Assembly (NCBI GenBank): GCA_036620675.1
Contig: JAZHEE010000009.1
Reading direction: 5' to 3' (one strand)
DNA from: Jejubacter sp036620675
Lineage (GTDB): Bacteria > Pseudomonadota > Gammaproteobacteria > Enterobacterales > Enterobacteriaceae
DNA length: 64,000 nucleotides
Positions 47,949-57,030 of the stretch are shown here, in pieces. Within the stretch, counting starts at the first letter, position 1. Every line of letters starts with the position of its first letter. A model generated the notes under the pieces. The model worked only from the letters and a program-made list of their open reading frames with translations. It was not told the origin of the DNA and searched no databases. The translations under genes were made by a program, and so were the position numbers.

Positions 47949-48575
47949 TCAGGAGCCGTGATTAACTATGGGAGCCAGCTTGTCGGCCATCCAGTCTGCA
48001 ATAAACGACTGGGCTTCCGGGCTGGGGTGGATACCGTCGTCCTGCATCCACCCGGGTTTGAGATAAACCTCTTTCATAAAGAAGGGCAGCAGGGGAACGG
48101 AAAATTCTTTCGCGAGCCTGGGATAAATGGCGCTGAAGGCCTCATTGTAACGCCGACCGTAGTTGGCCGGGAGCTGAATTTGCATCAGCAGCGGCTGGGC
48201 CTGGGCGGTTTTCACTTCGTTAATCGCCTGGCGCAACGTATTTTCGATGTCGGCGGGCGGGAAGCCGCGCAGGCCATCGTTGCCCCCCAGCTCAATCAGC
48301 ACCCAGCGCGGCTGGTGCTGTTTTAACAGTCCGGGCAGACGTGCCAGCGCCTGTGGCGAGGTGTCGCCGCTGATACTGGCGTTCACCACCTGGATGTCAG
48401 GCTGCCATTTTTTATTGAGCAGTGCGGGCCAGACGGCGCTGGCGGACATCCGATAACCGGCGCTCAGGCTATCCCCAAGAACCAGTAAGGTGTCCGCACT
48501 GGCCGCGCGGGCAACCATCATAGCCAGTAACAGGAAGGGTAGATGCCAGCGGAAAACATTCTTGAAGTTCATCAT
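47949..48575 (-). CDS. tesA: Periplasmic acyl-CoA thioesterase I / lysophospholipase TesA
   Basis: A 208-residue SGNH-hydrolase, the same length as E. coli TesA. The signal peptide MMNFKNVFRWHLPFLLLAMM... is cleaved about residue 26. GDSL is at residues 34-37 with catalytic Ser36, GGND in block III, and the DGIH block near the C-terminus holds the Asp and His. ATG 48575 reproduces the E. coli MMNF start; longer upstream frames lie inside ybbA. The 5' ends of tesA and divergent ybbA overlap by 33 bp, as in E. coli. Confidence 0.96.
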   Translation of the reverse strand: MMNFKNVFRWHLPFLLLAMMVARAASADTLLVLGDSLSAGYRMSASAVWPALLNKKWQPDIQVVNASISGDTSPQALARLPGLLKQHQPRWVLIELGGNDGLRGFPPADIENTLRQAINEVKTAQAQPLLMQIQLPANYGRRYNEAFSAIYPRLAKEFSVPLLPFFMKEVYLKPGWMQDDGIHPSPEAQSFIADWMADKLAPIVNHGS

Positions 48576-49226
48576 CTTAAGAAATCCGTCGGAGAGGGGG
48601 AGCACGAGCTCTCCATCCTTACCGGAGTTGAGCTTGTTGTCAAACCAGCCGAAACCATCGCTCTGATCGGCGAATCCGGCTCCGGTAAGTCGACGCTGCT
48701 GTCGATTCTGGCGGGGCTGGACGACGGTAGCAGCGGTCAGGTCATGCTGCTGGGAAAAGCGCTCCACGCCATGGATGAAGAGGCGCGGGCAGCGCTGCGC
48801 GCCAGCAGCATCGGCTTCGTTTTTCAGTCGTTTATGCTGGTGCCGACGCTGAACGCCCTGGAAAACGTGCAACTCCCCGCGCTACTGCGCGGCGAGAACG
48901 ACGCCGCCAGTCGTGAGCAGGCCAGAACATTACTGGAACAGCTGGGGCTGGGTAAACGGCTTCACCATCTTCCTGCCCAGCTTTCCGGTGGAGAGCAGCA
49001 GCGGGTGGCGCTGGCGCGGGCGTTTATTGGCCGTCCGGCGCTGCTGTTCGCCGACGAACCCACCGGCAACCTGGACAGGCAGACCGGCGATCGAATCGCC
49101 GATCTGCTCTTCTCTTTGAACCGGGATCACGCCACCACCCTGATCCTGGTGACTCACGATCCCCTGCTCGCGGCGCGTTGCGATCGTCGCCTGCGTCTGA
49201 GCGACGGCCGGTTGAAGGAGGCGTAA
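48543..49226 (+). CDS. ybbA: ABC transporter ATPase YbbA
   Basis: A 227-residue LolD-type ATPase with Walker A GESGSGKST (43-51), signature LSGGE (147-151), Walker B LLFADEP with Asp171/Glu172 and the H-loop THD. It partners the permease YbbP; the pair is thought to work with TesA in the periplasm. The stop overlaps the ybbP start by one base, so the two are coupled. Confidence 0.96.
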   Translation: MPAENILEVHHLKKSVGEGEHELSILTGVELVVKPAETIALIGESGSGKSTLLSILAGLDDGSSGQVMLLGKALHAMDEEARAALRASSIGFVFQSFMLVPTLNALENVQLPALLRGENDAASREQARTLLEQLGLGKRLHHLPAQLSGGEQQRVALARAFIGRPALLFADEPTGNLDRQTGDRIADLLFSLNRDHATTLILVTHDPLLAARCDRRLRLSDGRLKEA

Positions 49227-51640
49227 TGGTTATACGCTGGTTCTGGCGCGAATGGCGCTCGCCCTCTTTGCTGATTGTCTGGATGGCCCTGAGCCTGGCG
49301 GTGGCCTGCGTACTGGCGCTGGGCAATATCAGCGATAGGATGGAGCGCGGGCTCAGTCAGCAAAGCCGGGAATTTCTGGCCGGCGATCGGGCGTTACGGG
49401 CGCCGCGCGCCGTACCGGATGGCTGGCTGAACCAGGCGAGCAGCGATGGGCTAAAAGTGGGGCGGCAGCTTACCTTCAGCACCATGACGTTCGCCGGGGA
49501 ACGTCCGGTACTTGCGAGCGTTAAAGCGGTGGATGATATCTACCCGATGTACGGCGAGCTGGTGACACGTCCACAGGGGCTGAAGCCGGCGCCCGGTGCG
49601 GCGCTGCTGGAACCCCGGCTTATGGCGCTGTTGGGGCTGAAGCCCGGCGATACTCTGGACGTCGGCGATACCACACTGAAGATCGCCGGCGAGGTATTAC
49701 AGGAGCCGGATGCCGGGTTTAACCCGTTCCGGATGGCGCCGCGCCTGATGATGAACCTGGCGGATGTTCCCGCTACCGGGGCGGTGCAGCCCGGCAGCCG
49801 TCTGACCTGGCGCTATAAGTTCGGCGGTTCTGAGTCGTCGCTGGCGCGGTTCGAATCCTGGCTTACCCCGCAGCTGTCGGCGGAACAGCGCTGGTACGGA
49901 CTGGATCAGGACGAAGGGGCGCTGGGCAAATCGATGGAGCGTTCGCGTCAGTTCCTGCTGCTTTCGGCGCTGTTGACGCTGCTACTGGCGGTGGCGGCGG
50001 TGGCGGTGGCGATGAGCCACTATTGCCGTAGCCGCTACGATCTGGTGGCAATCCTGAAAACTCTGGGCGCCGGCCGCTCTGCGCTACGCAGGCTGATCGT
50101 CGGTCAGTGGCTGATGCTGCTGGCGCTGTCGGCGCTGGCGGGGGGCGCGGTGGGGCTGATGTTTGAACGGCTGCTGCTGCGCGCGCTGGCACCGGTGCTG
50201 CCGGTGTCGCTGCCTGCCGCCAGCCTCTGGCCCTGGCTATGGGCCATTGGCGGTATGGCGGTGATTTCCCTGCTGGTGGGGCTGCGTCCGTATCGGTTAC
50301 TGCTGGCGACGCGTCCGGTGAGGGTGCTGCGTCGAGACGCGGTCGCTAACGTCTGGCCGTTAAAGATCTGGCTGCCGCTGATGGCCTGTGTGGTGGTGGC
50401 GTTACTGGCGCTGTTAATGGGCGGCAGTATGCTGCTGTGGGCGGTACTGGCCGGTGCCGTGGTTCTGGCGGCGCTGTGCGGCGTGGCGGGCTGGCTGCTG
50501 CTGCGCCTGCTTGGCCGCCTGACGCTGGGGGCGTTGCCGATGCGTCTGGCGGTTAGTCGTCTGCTGCGCCAGCCCTGGGCGACTCTGAGCCAACTGGCGG
50601 CTTTTTCGCTCTCTTTTATGCTACTGGCGCTGCTGCTGGTGCTGCGTAGCGATATGCTGGATCGCTGGCGCCAGCAATTGCCGCCTGACAGCCCCAATTA
50701 CTTCCTGGTCAATATCAGTCCGCAACAGATACAGCCGCTGAAGGAGTTTCTGGCCGATCACCAACTGATCCCCGATGCCTGGTACCCCATCGTGCGGGCC
50801 CGTCTGACTGAAATCGACGGTAAAAGCACCGAAGGCCATCGCGACGAGGCGCTGAACCGCGAGCTGAATCTGACCTGGCAAAGCCATCTACCGCCCCGTA
50901 ACCCGGTGGTGGCCGGAAGCTGGCCGCCCAAAACGGGGGAAGTGTCAATAGAAGAGGGGCTGGCGAAGCGCCTGAATATCCGTCTGGGGCAGCAGTTGAC
51001 CTTCACCGGCGATACGCAGCGCTTCAGCGCGAAAGTCACCAGCCTGCGCCGCGTGGAGTGGGAAAGCCTGCGTCCTAACTTTTTCTTCGTTTTCCCGCCG
51101 GGAGCGCTGGATGGTCAGCCCCAAAGCTGGTTGACCAGTATGCGCTGGGAAGGCGACTCGCGGATGCTGACCGATCTGAACCGCCATTTCCCCACCGTCA
51201 GCCTGCTGGATATCGGTGCGATTCTGAAGCAGGTCGGTCAGGTACTGGAGCAGGTCAGCCGCGCGCTGGAGGTGATGGTGATTCTGGTGACCGCCTGCGG
51301 AATACTCCTGTTGCTGGCTCAGGTTCAGGTAGGAATGCGCCAGCGTCATCAGGAGCTGGTGGTGTGTCGCACCCTGGGGGCCGGTAAGCGGCTACTCAGA
51401 ACCACGCTGTGGTGCGAATTTGCGGTACTGGGCGTGGTATCGGGTCTGGTGGCGGCGTTGGGGGCCGAAACGGCGCTGGCGATGTTACAGACCCGGGTAT
51501 TCGATTTCCCCTGGGAGCCGGAGTGGCGGTTGTGGATTATTTTACCGCTGTGCGGTGGCGTTTTGCTGTCGCTGTGCGGCGGCTGGCTGGGAATCCGATT
51601 GCTGAAGGGTCGCGGTTTTTACCGACAATTTAGCAGCTAA
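49226..51640 (+). CDS. ybbP: ABC transporter permease YbbP
   Basis: An 804-residue FtsX-family permease with about ten membrane segments and two large periplasmic domains, identical in length to E. coli YbbP. It starts at ATG 49226 in the ybbA stop (TAATG) with AAGGAGG just upstream. LolC/FtsX-like pairs of this kind extract or move lipids or lipoproteins rather than importing solutes; the substrate of YbbAP is unsettled. Confidence 0.95.
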   Translation: MVIRWFWREWRSPSLLIVWMALSLAVACVLALGNISDRMERGLSQQSREFLAGDRALRAPRAVPDGWLNQASSDGLKVGRQLTFSTMTFAGERPVLASVKAVDDIYPMYGELVTRPQGLKPAPGAALLEPRLMALLGLKPGDTLDVGDTTLKIAGEVLQEPDAGFNPFRMAPRLMMNLADVPATGAVQPGSRLTWRYKFGGSESSLARFESWLTPQLSAEQRWYGLDQDEGALGKSMERSRQFLLLSALLTLLLAVAAVAVAMSHYCRSRYDLVAILKTLGAGRSALRRLIVGQWLMLLALSALAGGAVGLMFERLLLRALAPVLPVSLPAASLWPWLWAIGGMAVISLLVGLRPYRLLLATRPVRVLRRDAVANVWPLKIWLPLMACVVVALLALLMGGSMLLWAVLAGAVVLAALCGVAGWLLLRLLGRLTLGALPMRLAVSRLLRQPWATLSQLAAFSLSFMLLALLLVLRSDMLDRWRQQLPPDSPNYFLVNISPQQIQPLKEFLADHQLIPDAWYPIVRARLTEIDGKSTEGHRDEALNRELNLTWQSHLPPRNPVVAGSWPPKTGEVSIEEGLAKRLNIRLGQQLTFTGDTQRFSAKVTSLRRVEWESLRPNFFFVFPPGALDGQPQSWLTSMRWEGDSRMLTDLNRHFPTVSLLDIGAILKQVGQVLEQVSRALEVMVILVTACGILLLLAQVQVGMRQRHQELVVCRTLGAGKRLLRTTLWCEFAVLGVVSGLVAALGAETALAMLQTRVFDFPWEPEWRLWIILPLCGGVLLSLCGGWLGIRLLKGRGFYRQFSS

Positions 51641-51816
51641 TTTCCATATTCTGTGCGCCACATCACGTTATGTGGCAATTTTTTATTTTTGTAACATTTG
51701 TTCATAAAATATGTATCCCTTAACAGCACGGAACGTTAAAGAGTCATCCGAAATTGCAACAAATAAACGATAACATGCCTGTGCTTTTGGCAAGCACTGG
51801 CAATAAGGGATAAAAA

Positions 51817-52986
51817 ATGAAAACAAAAATAACTGCGCTGGCAAAACTGGTCGGCGTCGCGGTGGTACTGGGCGCGACTTCGTTCGCGGCTCAGGCAGAA
51901 ATCACGTTAATCAAGCAGGATCCGCAACCAGGGAATCCGCTGAGTCGTCTGAACTTTACTGTTGGCGGTAGTATTCGTCCGCAGATAAACAATATGACAG
52001 GCGGATATGATAATGGTTCATATAAACGTAACGTTTTCGACGGCGGCACACGTTTCCGCTTTGCTGCCGACTACTATCTGTTCGATGACATCAGCTGGAT
52101 AAGCTACTACGAGCTGGGCGTGAACATTCCGGCGGTTCTGAAGTGGCACAACCACTATGCCGACGGCGCTAACGATACCACTCGTCGTATGCTCTATACC
52201 GGTTTCAAGAGCGATACCTGGGGTACTCTGACCTTCGGTCAGCAGAACAGCGTCTACTATGATGTTGTTGGTGTGAAAACCGATATCTGGGACTACGATA
52301 TGCTGGGCCAGGCGCCGGGCAACGGTATTAACGGCGACTACGATGGTTCCTATCGTTCCCGTAAAATGCTGAAATACAAAAACACCTACGGTGATTTCGA
52401 CGTTTACGCCGCGTGGCTGTTCGACGATACGCTGAACCTGAACGACGGTAAGGGGCAGTACAAGCGTAAAGGCGGCGGCTCGCTGGGTGTGGATTACCAC
52501 ATCAACGACGATTTGACCTGGGGTCTGGCGTGGAACTATACCCGTGCTAAAGTTCGCAACTATGATGGCACCGACAGCACCACCTATAACCAGAATATCT
52601 ACGGTACGGCGCTGAGCTGGACTCCGGATAACTGGACGCTGGCGGCAGGTCTGGGCTGGTACCAGAACTATCTGCCGATGAAGAGTGGATTCACCCGTTC
52701 ACTGGTCACCAAAGATAACTACTTTGCTGATGACGCCTGGGGTTATGAATACTTCATCGGTTACGAATTCCCGATCAACCAGTACCTGGTTAAGGGCATT
52801 CAGCCGTACGTCATGGGCGACCGTCTGGAGTTCGTGAACGGCACCAACTGGAAGCGTATCGACAACGGTCTGGGGATCAACTTCAAGTTCGACTACGGGT
52901 TCTCCGTCCAGTACGAACACGTGTTTACCTCCAGCACCGACGATCAGGGCGATATGAACCTGGTGCGTGTGCGTTACGACTTCTGA
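51817..52986 (+). CDS. Gram-negative outer-membrane porin
   Basis: A 389-residue porin. It has a signal peptide MKTKITALAKLVGVAVVLGA... cleaved at AQA/EITL (about residue 27). Beta-strands alternate throughout, with aromatic girdle residues and a C-terminal strand VRVRYDF ending in Phe, as required by BamA. It belongs to the general porin superfamily, but I cannot assign OmpC/F, OmpG or a specific channel. It stands alone with a 176-bp leader and AAGGGATAA before the ATG. In E. coli K-12 the ybbP-selU interval holds rhsD instead. Confidence 0.85.
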   Translation: MKTKITALAKLVGVAVVLGATSFAAQAEITLIKQDPQPGNPLSRLNFTVGGSIRPQINNMTGGYDNGSYKRNVFDGGTRFRFAADYYLFDDISWISYYELGVNIPAVLKWHNHYADGANDTTRRMLYTGFKSDTWGTLTFGQQNSVYYDVVGVKTDIWDYDMLGQAPGNGINGDYDGSYRSRKMLKYKNTYGDFDVYAAWLFDDTLNLNDGKGQYKRKGGGSLGVDYHINDDLTWGLAWNYTRAKVRNYDGTDSTTYNQNIYGTALSWTPDNWTLAAGLGWYQNYLPMKSGFTRSLVTKDNYFADDAWGYEYFIGYEFPINQYLVKGIQPYVMGDRLEFVNGTNWKRIDNGLGINFKFDYGFSVQYEHVFTSSTDDQGDMNLVRVRYDF

Positions 52987-52995
52987 TGTCGTTAT

Positions 52996-53018
52996 CCGCG
53001 GGCCGTTGCGGCCCGCGG
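52996..53018. terminator. Hairpin terminator between the porin and selU genes
   Basis: CCGCGGGCC-gttgc-GGCCCGCGG, a perfect 9-bp stem followed by TCTTCCTT, lies between two convergent genes and probably terminates both. Confidence 0.78.
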
Positions 53019-53026
53019 TCTTCCTT

Positions 53027-54151
53027 CTAGCGGGCGCCGCGCTGCGCCAGCCACTCCCTGACCTGCTGCGAATCCCCTTCGAACACAATTCTCTGCGCTT
53101 TTTTAGCGAGCTGGTAGCGATACATGGGATCGTAATAGTCGCGCAGTAGCGGCGTGAGCCAGTCAAGGTGGGCCGCAGCGTTACCGCGCCGTTGATGCTC
53201 CTGCAACGACTGCTCAAGAATCCCATTTAGCTGAACAAAGCGCTCTTCTCCCAGGCGGCGGCGAATGGCGGACATGCCGTGACGCAGATATTCCGCAAAA
53301 GCCAGCCAGCCGGGTTCTTCACCCTGTTGGGCGATAAAGGCCGCCGCCATGCTGACAAAGTACTCCTCTTCCAGACGTTCAAGCCGCAGCGGGAGCGGAT
53401 CGTCAATCACCACGATTTCCGCCTGTTCCATCTGCGCCCGAAAGGGTTTGGGAATATGGCGTGAGCCGATGGCCGGGCCTTCGTCCTCCACCAGCCAGAA
53501 GAAATCGCCCCAGCCCTTCTGGGCCCGGGATTTTTGCACCATCATGGCCGCCAGGCGGTTTTCGAAGTTTGCCTGGCTGGGCTGAGGCTCGGTGGTGCGC
53601 CCGAAGGAGGAGCCGCGGTGGCGGGCCAGCCCTTCCAGATCGACGCCGCAGGCGAAGTCGCGCACCATCAGCGTTTTTCCGCAGCCGGTATTACCGGCGA
53701 CCAGCAGCATTGGACGCTGACTCAACCGACCAAGGGCGCTCATCATATAGCGACGCACCGCTTTATAGCCGCCTTCGATTAACGGAACCTGTACCCCGCT
53801 TTCCCGCAGCCACTGCTGCACCAGGTGGCTGCGCAGGCCGCCGCGCGAACAGTAGATATAGCCGTCGGGATGGCGCCGGCACCAGTCGCGCCAGGCGCTC
53901 ATGCGCGCTTCCCGTACCTCGCCGCATACCAGCGAGTGGCCAAGCGCTATCGCGGCTTTCTGACCTTCTGCCTTGTAACAGGTACCCACCCGAGCGCGTT
54001 CGTCGTCATTCATTAACGGCAGATTGCGGGCGCCTGGCAGCGAGCCCTGAGCGAATTCCACCGGGGCGCGCACATCCAGCAGCGGCACGCCGGAAAGAAT
54101 AATGTCACGGTAGCCCTGGGTATCAGGACGCACCGGGGATGCGTTATCCAT
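53027..54151 (-). CDS. selU: tRNA 2-selenouridine synthase SelU (YbbB)
   Basis: A 374-residue enzyme. It has an N-terminal rhodanese domain with the active Cys at about 101 (YIYCSRGGLRS) and a C-terminal P-loop domain (VAGNTGCGKT about 151-160). It converts 2-thiouridine at tRNA wobble position 34 to geranylated and selenated forms. Length and both motifs match the E. coli enzyme. It is monocistronic and convergent with the porin gene. Confidence 0.95.
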   Translation of the reverse strand: MDNASPVRPDTQGYRDIILSGVPLLDVRAPVEFAQGSLPGARNLPLMNDDERARVGTCYKAEGQKAAIALGHSLVCGEVREARMSAWRDWCRRHPDGYIYCSRGGLRSHLVQQWLRESGVQVPLIEGGYKAVRRYMMSALGRLSQRPMLLVAGNTGCGKTLMVRDFACGVDLEGLARHRGSSFGRTTEPQPSQANFENRLAAMMVQKSRAQKGWGDFFWLVEDEGPAIGSRHIPKPFRAQMEQAEIVVIDDPLPLRLERLEEEYFVSMAAAFIAQQGEEPGWLAFAEYLRHGMSAIRRRLGEERFVQLNGILEQSLQEHQRRGNAAAHLDWLTPLLRDYYDPMYRYQLAKKAQRIVFEGDSQQVREWLAQRGAR

Positions 54152-54281
54152 TGAACAAACCTTATGGCCGACGGCAGGGTTCCGTGGCGAATGAAATGCA
54201 AAGTGCAGTGGCGCTATTTTACGTAGCCTGCGTGTGTGGGCGCAATGTCCAGGGTGGAATATCGTGCGTTTCAGGCGATGT

Positions 54282-54304
54282 CAGGCGGACGCCAGGCCCG
54301 CCTG
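54282..54304 (-). terminator. Possible terminator after purK
   Basis: CAGGCGG and CCGCCTG pair around a 9-base loop 11 bases after the purK stop. There is no T-run, so only moderate support. Confidence 0.4.
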
Positions 54305-54314
54305 CAAGGGAATA

Positions 54315-55385
54315 TCAGCTGTTAAGATGGGCCTGGGCCCAGGCCAGTCCGCTGGCGTACTCTGGCGGCAGCAGCGGCGTCAGGGCCTTAAGGGTATCGC
54401 TTAACCGGCGCGGGGAGCCGGCGCTCAGGTTGAGATGGCCCACTTTACGGCCCGGGCGTACCTCTTTGTCATACCAGTGCAGGTGCACCAGCGGCAGCTT
54501 CAGCCAGTCGTAGTTTAGCGGGCTGCCGATCAGGTTCACCATCACCGAGGTGCTGTCGACCGCCGGCTGTGGCAAAGGCAGACTGAGAATGGCGCGCAGG
54601 TGCAGTTCAAACTGGCTGACAGAGGCGCCGTTCTGGGTCCAGTGACCGCTGTTGTGTACCCGGGGAGCCAGCTCGTTAATCAGCAGACCGGCGGGAGTCA
54701 CGAAGCACTCCATCGCCATCACGCCCACGTAATTAAGCTCCTGCATAATGGCGCCCAGCATCGACTCCGCCTGGCGCTGCTGGTCGGCGTCCGCATGGGG
54801 AAAAGCGACGCTGGTACGCAGAATGCCGTCCTGATGCAGGTTATGGGTGAGGGGATAGAACACCATAGCACCGTTATGGGCGCGGGCGCCGACCAGCGAC
54901 ACCTCGCCGGAAAAACGGATGCCCTGTTCGACAATGCACTCGCCGTAGCATTCATCGGGAAGCGTGTTGGTATCATCCGGGCCCAGACGCCACTGGCCGC
55001 GGCCATCGTAGCCGCCGGTGCGGCGTTTGACGATGGCAAGGTCGCCCAGGCGCTTGAATACCGCAGGCCATTCATCCGGGGAGGCCAGCAACTGCCATGG
55101 GGCGGTGGCCAGCTTCAGCCTGTCGAACAACTGCTTCTGGGTCAGACGATCGGCAATAATGGGGAAAACATCCCGGTTTACAAAGGCCGGGTGGCGGGCC
55201 AGTTCGCGGGTCAGCGCGGTTTCCGGCCAGCGTTCGATTTCCGCGGTGATAACGCTCTGCTGAACCGGAACGGCTTCCGGCTCCGCGTCCAGCCCTACCG
55301 GCCAGACGGCAATGCCGAGCGGCTCACCGGCCTGACGCAGCATCCGGCCCAGTTGGCCGTTACCCAGTACGCAAACCTGATTCAT
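54315..55385 (-). CDS. purK: N5-carboxyaminoimidazole ribonucleotide synthase PurK
   Basis: A 356-residue ATP-grasp enzyme that carboxylates AIR with bicarbonate and ATP in purine synthesis. It shows the N-terminal VLGNGQLGRMLRQAGEPLGI and the ATP-grasp motifs RRTGGYDGRGQW, NELAPRVHNSGHWT and the C-terminal HLNLS. The start overlaps the purE stop (ATGA), so purEK is one operon under the PurR box at 55973-55988. Confidence 0.96.
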   Translation of the reverse strand: MNQVCVLGNGQLGRMLRQAGEPLGIAVWPVGLDAEPEAVPVQQSVITAEIERWPETALTRELARHPAFVNRDVFPIIADRLTQKQLFDRLKLATAPWQLLASPDEWPAVFKRLGDLAIVKRRTGGYDGRGQWRLGPDDTNTLPDECYGECIVEQGIRFSGEVSLVGARAHNGAMVFYPLTHNLHQDGILRTSVAFPHADADQQRQAESMLGAIMQELNYVGVMAMECFVTPAGLLINELAPRVHNSGHWTQNGASVSQFELHLRAILSLPLPQPAVDSTSVMVNLIGSPLNYDWLKLPLVHLHWYDKEVRPGRKVGHLNLSAGSPRRLSDTLKALTPLLPPEYASGLAWAQAHLNS

Positions 55386-55888
55386 ACTTCCTCCCTGGGA
55401 TCGGGATTTTCCAGCACCTCTTCGGTCTGCTGGCGGCGGAACGTTTCCAGGCGCTGCCAGAGTTCTGCGTCGTTTTGCGCCAGAATCTGGGCGGCCAGCA
55501 GCGCCGCGTTAGCCGCTCCCGCTTTGCCAATGGCCAGGGTTCCCACCGGAATACCGCGCGGCATCTGCACAATGGAGTAGAGGCTGTCCACGCCGCTCAG
55601 GGCCGCGCTCTGTACCGGCACGCCCAGCACCGGCACCAGGGTTTTGGCGGCCAGCATGCCGGGCAGATGGGCGGCGCCGCCAGCGCCTGCGATGATAACC
55701 TGATAGCCGTTGTCATGGGCGGTTTCGGCGAAACTGAACAGTTTGTCCGGCGTGCGGTGCGCAGAAACGACTTCGACATGAAACGGAACATTAAGGTCGG
55801 TAAGGACATCGGCGGCATACTGCATGGTGGCCCAGTCGCTGCGGGAACCCATAACAATAGCGATGCGGGTAGCCTGGTTTGAAGACAT
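55382..55888 (-). CDS. purE: N5-carboxyaminoimidazole ribonucleotide mutase PurE
   Basis: A 168-residue enzyme converting N5-CAIR to CAIR. Motifs GSRSDW, SAHRTP, AGAAHLPG-like AGAGGAAHLPG and GVPVQS are all present. ATG 55888 (MSSNQATRIAIVMGSRSDW) gives the family length; a longer upstream frame runs through the promoter and is rejected. It is the first gene of purEK. Confidence 0.96.
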   Translation of the reverse strand: MSSNQATRIAIVMGSRSDWATMQYAADVLTDLNVPFHVEVVSAHRTPDKLFSFAETAHDNGYQVIIAGAGGAAHLPGMLAAKTLVPVLGVPVQSAALSGVDSLYSIVQMPRGIPVGTLAIGKAGAANAALLAAQILAQNDAELWQRLETFRRQQTEEVLENPDPREEV

Positions 55889-55972
55889 GCGTCCTGAAAC
55901 TCCTGTGGATAGGGATAAAACGACGGCGTTCATCACAAATGAGGGCTCAGAGAATAGCACGTAAAACCGGGA

Positions 55973-55988
55973 AGGAAAACGGTTGCGT
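55973..55988 (-). promoter_or_regulatory. PurR operator of purEK
   Basis: ACGCAACCGTTTTCCT on the minus strand fits the PurR consensus ANGCAANCGNTTNCNT at every fixed position, 85 bp upstream of purE. It is nearly identical to the E. coli purE operator. Confidence 0.93.
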
Positions 55989-56017
55989 AGCGACGTTGCC
56001 CGCAACCTCTGCCTGGC

Positions 56018-56260
56018 TCAGACGGCGAACCAGCGCCGCCAGATAAAGCGAATCACCAGATATTCAACGATCCCCAGAAACAGGAACCACAGGCAGAAAA
56101 CGATGGTATAGAGCTGATTCATATCCACAAAGTGGAAAATGCGCATCAGCTTCTGCGCCAGTTCCTGACCCAGCAGCGGCGCGGGCAGCAGCAGACAGGA
56201 AAGGAAAGCCAGTAGCAGGATGCCGCCCGCGGCCAACAGGGTTTCTGAAGTGGATTTCAT
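56018..56260 (-). CDS. Small inner-membrane protein of unknown function
   Basis: An 80-residue protein with two clear membrane segments (ETLLAAGGILLLAFLSCLLLP about 5-26 and YTIVFCLWFLFLGIVEYLVI about 51-70) and a basic C-terminus RFIWRRWFAV. I do not recognise a family. It lies between lpxH and purE on the same strand, 44 bp downstream of lpxH, where E. coli has no gene. GGATTAAT precedes the ATG. Probably real because of codon quality and the clean membrane pattern. Confidence 0.7.
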   Translation of the reverse strand: MKSTSETLLAAGGILLLAFLSCLLLPAPLLGQELAQKLMRIFHFVDMNQLYTIVFCLWFLFLGIVEYLVIRFIWRRWFAV

Positions 56261-56304
56261 CGCATTAATCCTGAATTAAAAATAACCTTAAAAAGCGCTC
56301 GTCC

Positions 56305-57027
56305 TCAGAACGGGAAGGTAATCAGCTCTACATCGTCGGCGCTTACGCGAATCATCGACCCTTCCCTGTGCCAGGCACCGAGTACGCAGCGCCACGCCGG
56401 TTCGCCGTCAACCTCAAGGGGGTGGATAGCCGGGCGATGAGTATGGCCGTGGATCAGCCAGCGCGTCTGGTGGCGCGACATCGCCTGGCACACGGCCTGC
56501 TGGTTCACATCCATGATCTCCATGGATTTACTGCCATTGGCGGCTTTGCTTCCGGCGCGCATTCGCGCGGCAATGCGCTGGCGCAGGAAAAGCGGCAGCG
56601 CCAGGAATAGCTTTTGCAGCCAGACCTGATGCACCCTGGCACGGAAGGCCTGATAGCCATGGTCGTCGGTGCACAGGGTATCACCGTGCATAATCAGTAC
56701 CCGGCGTCCGTCGATCGAAAGCACCTGTTCTTCGGGCAGAAGTTGTATTCCGCTCTCTCTGGCGAAGCGTTCGCCGACCAGGAAATCGCGATTGCCGTGA
56801 ATAAAGAAGCAGGGGACGCCGCTGTCGACGAGAGCGCGTAACGCCTGCGCCACCTGGCGGTGCAGGGGAGCGGGATCGTCGTCGCCGATCCAGGCTTCAA
56901 ACAGATCGCCCAGAATATAGAGCGCCTCGGCTTTTCTGGCTTCGCCCGCCAGAAAACGCAGAAAACCGGCGGTAATCGCCGGTTCTTCCGCGCAGAGATG
57001 AAGATCTGCGATAAACAGGGTGGCCAC
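56305..57027 (-). CDS. lpxH: UDP-2,3-diacylglucosamine diphosphatase LpxH
   Basis: A 240-residue metallophosphoesterase making lipid X in lipid A synthesis. Metal ligands are visible: D8 and H10 (IADLHL), D41 (LGDLFEAW), N79 (HGNRDF), H114 (MHGD) and the HGHTHRP motif about 195. Length equals the E. coli enzyme. It lies 3 bp after ppiB, so they are cotranscribed. Confidence 0.97.
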   Translation of the reverse strand: MATLFIADLHLCAEEPAITAGFLRFLAGEARKAEALYILGDLFEAWIGDDDPAPLHRQVAQALRALVDSGVPCFFIHGNRDFLVGERFARESGIQLLPEEQVLSIDGRRVLIMHGDTLCTDDHGYQAFRARVHQVWLQKLFLALPLFLRQRIAARMRAGSKAANGSKSMEIMDVNQQAVCQAMSRHQTRWLIHGHTHRPAIHPLEVDGEPAWRCVLGAWHREGSMIRVSADDVELITFPF

Positions 57028-57030
57028 GAA

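Noticed and set aside
48576..48872. Longer tesA start
   Set aside because: The extension lies entirely inside divergent ybbA and would destroy the TesA signal peptide.
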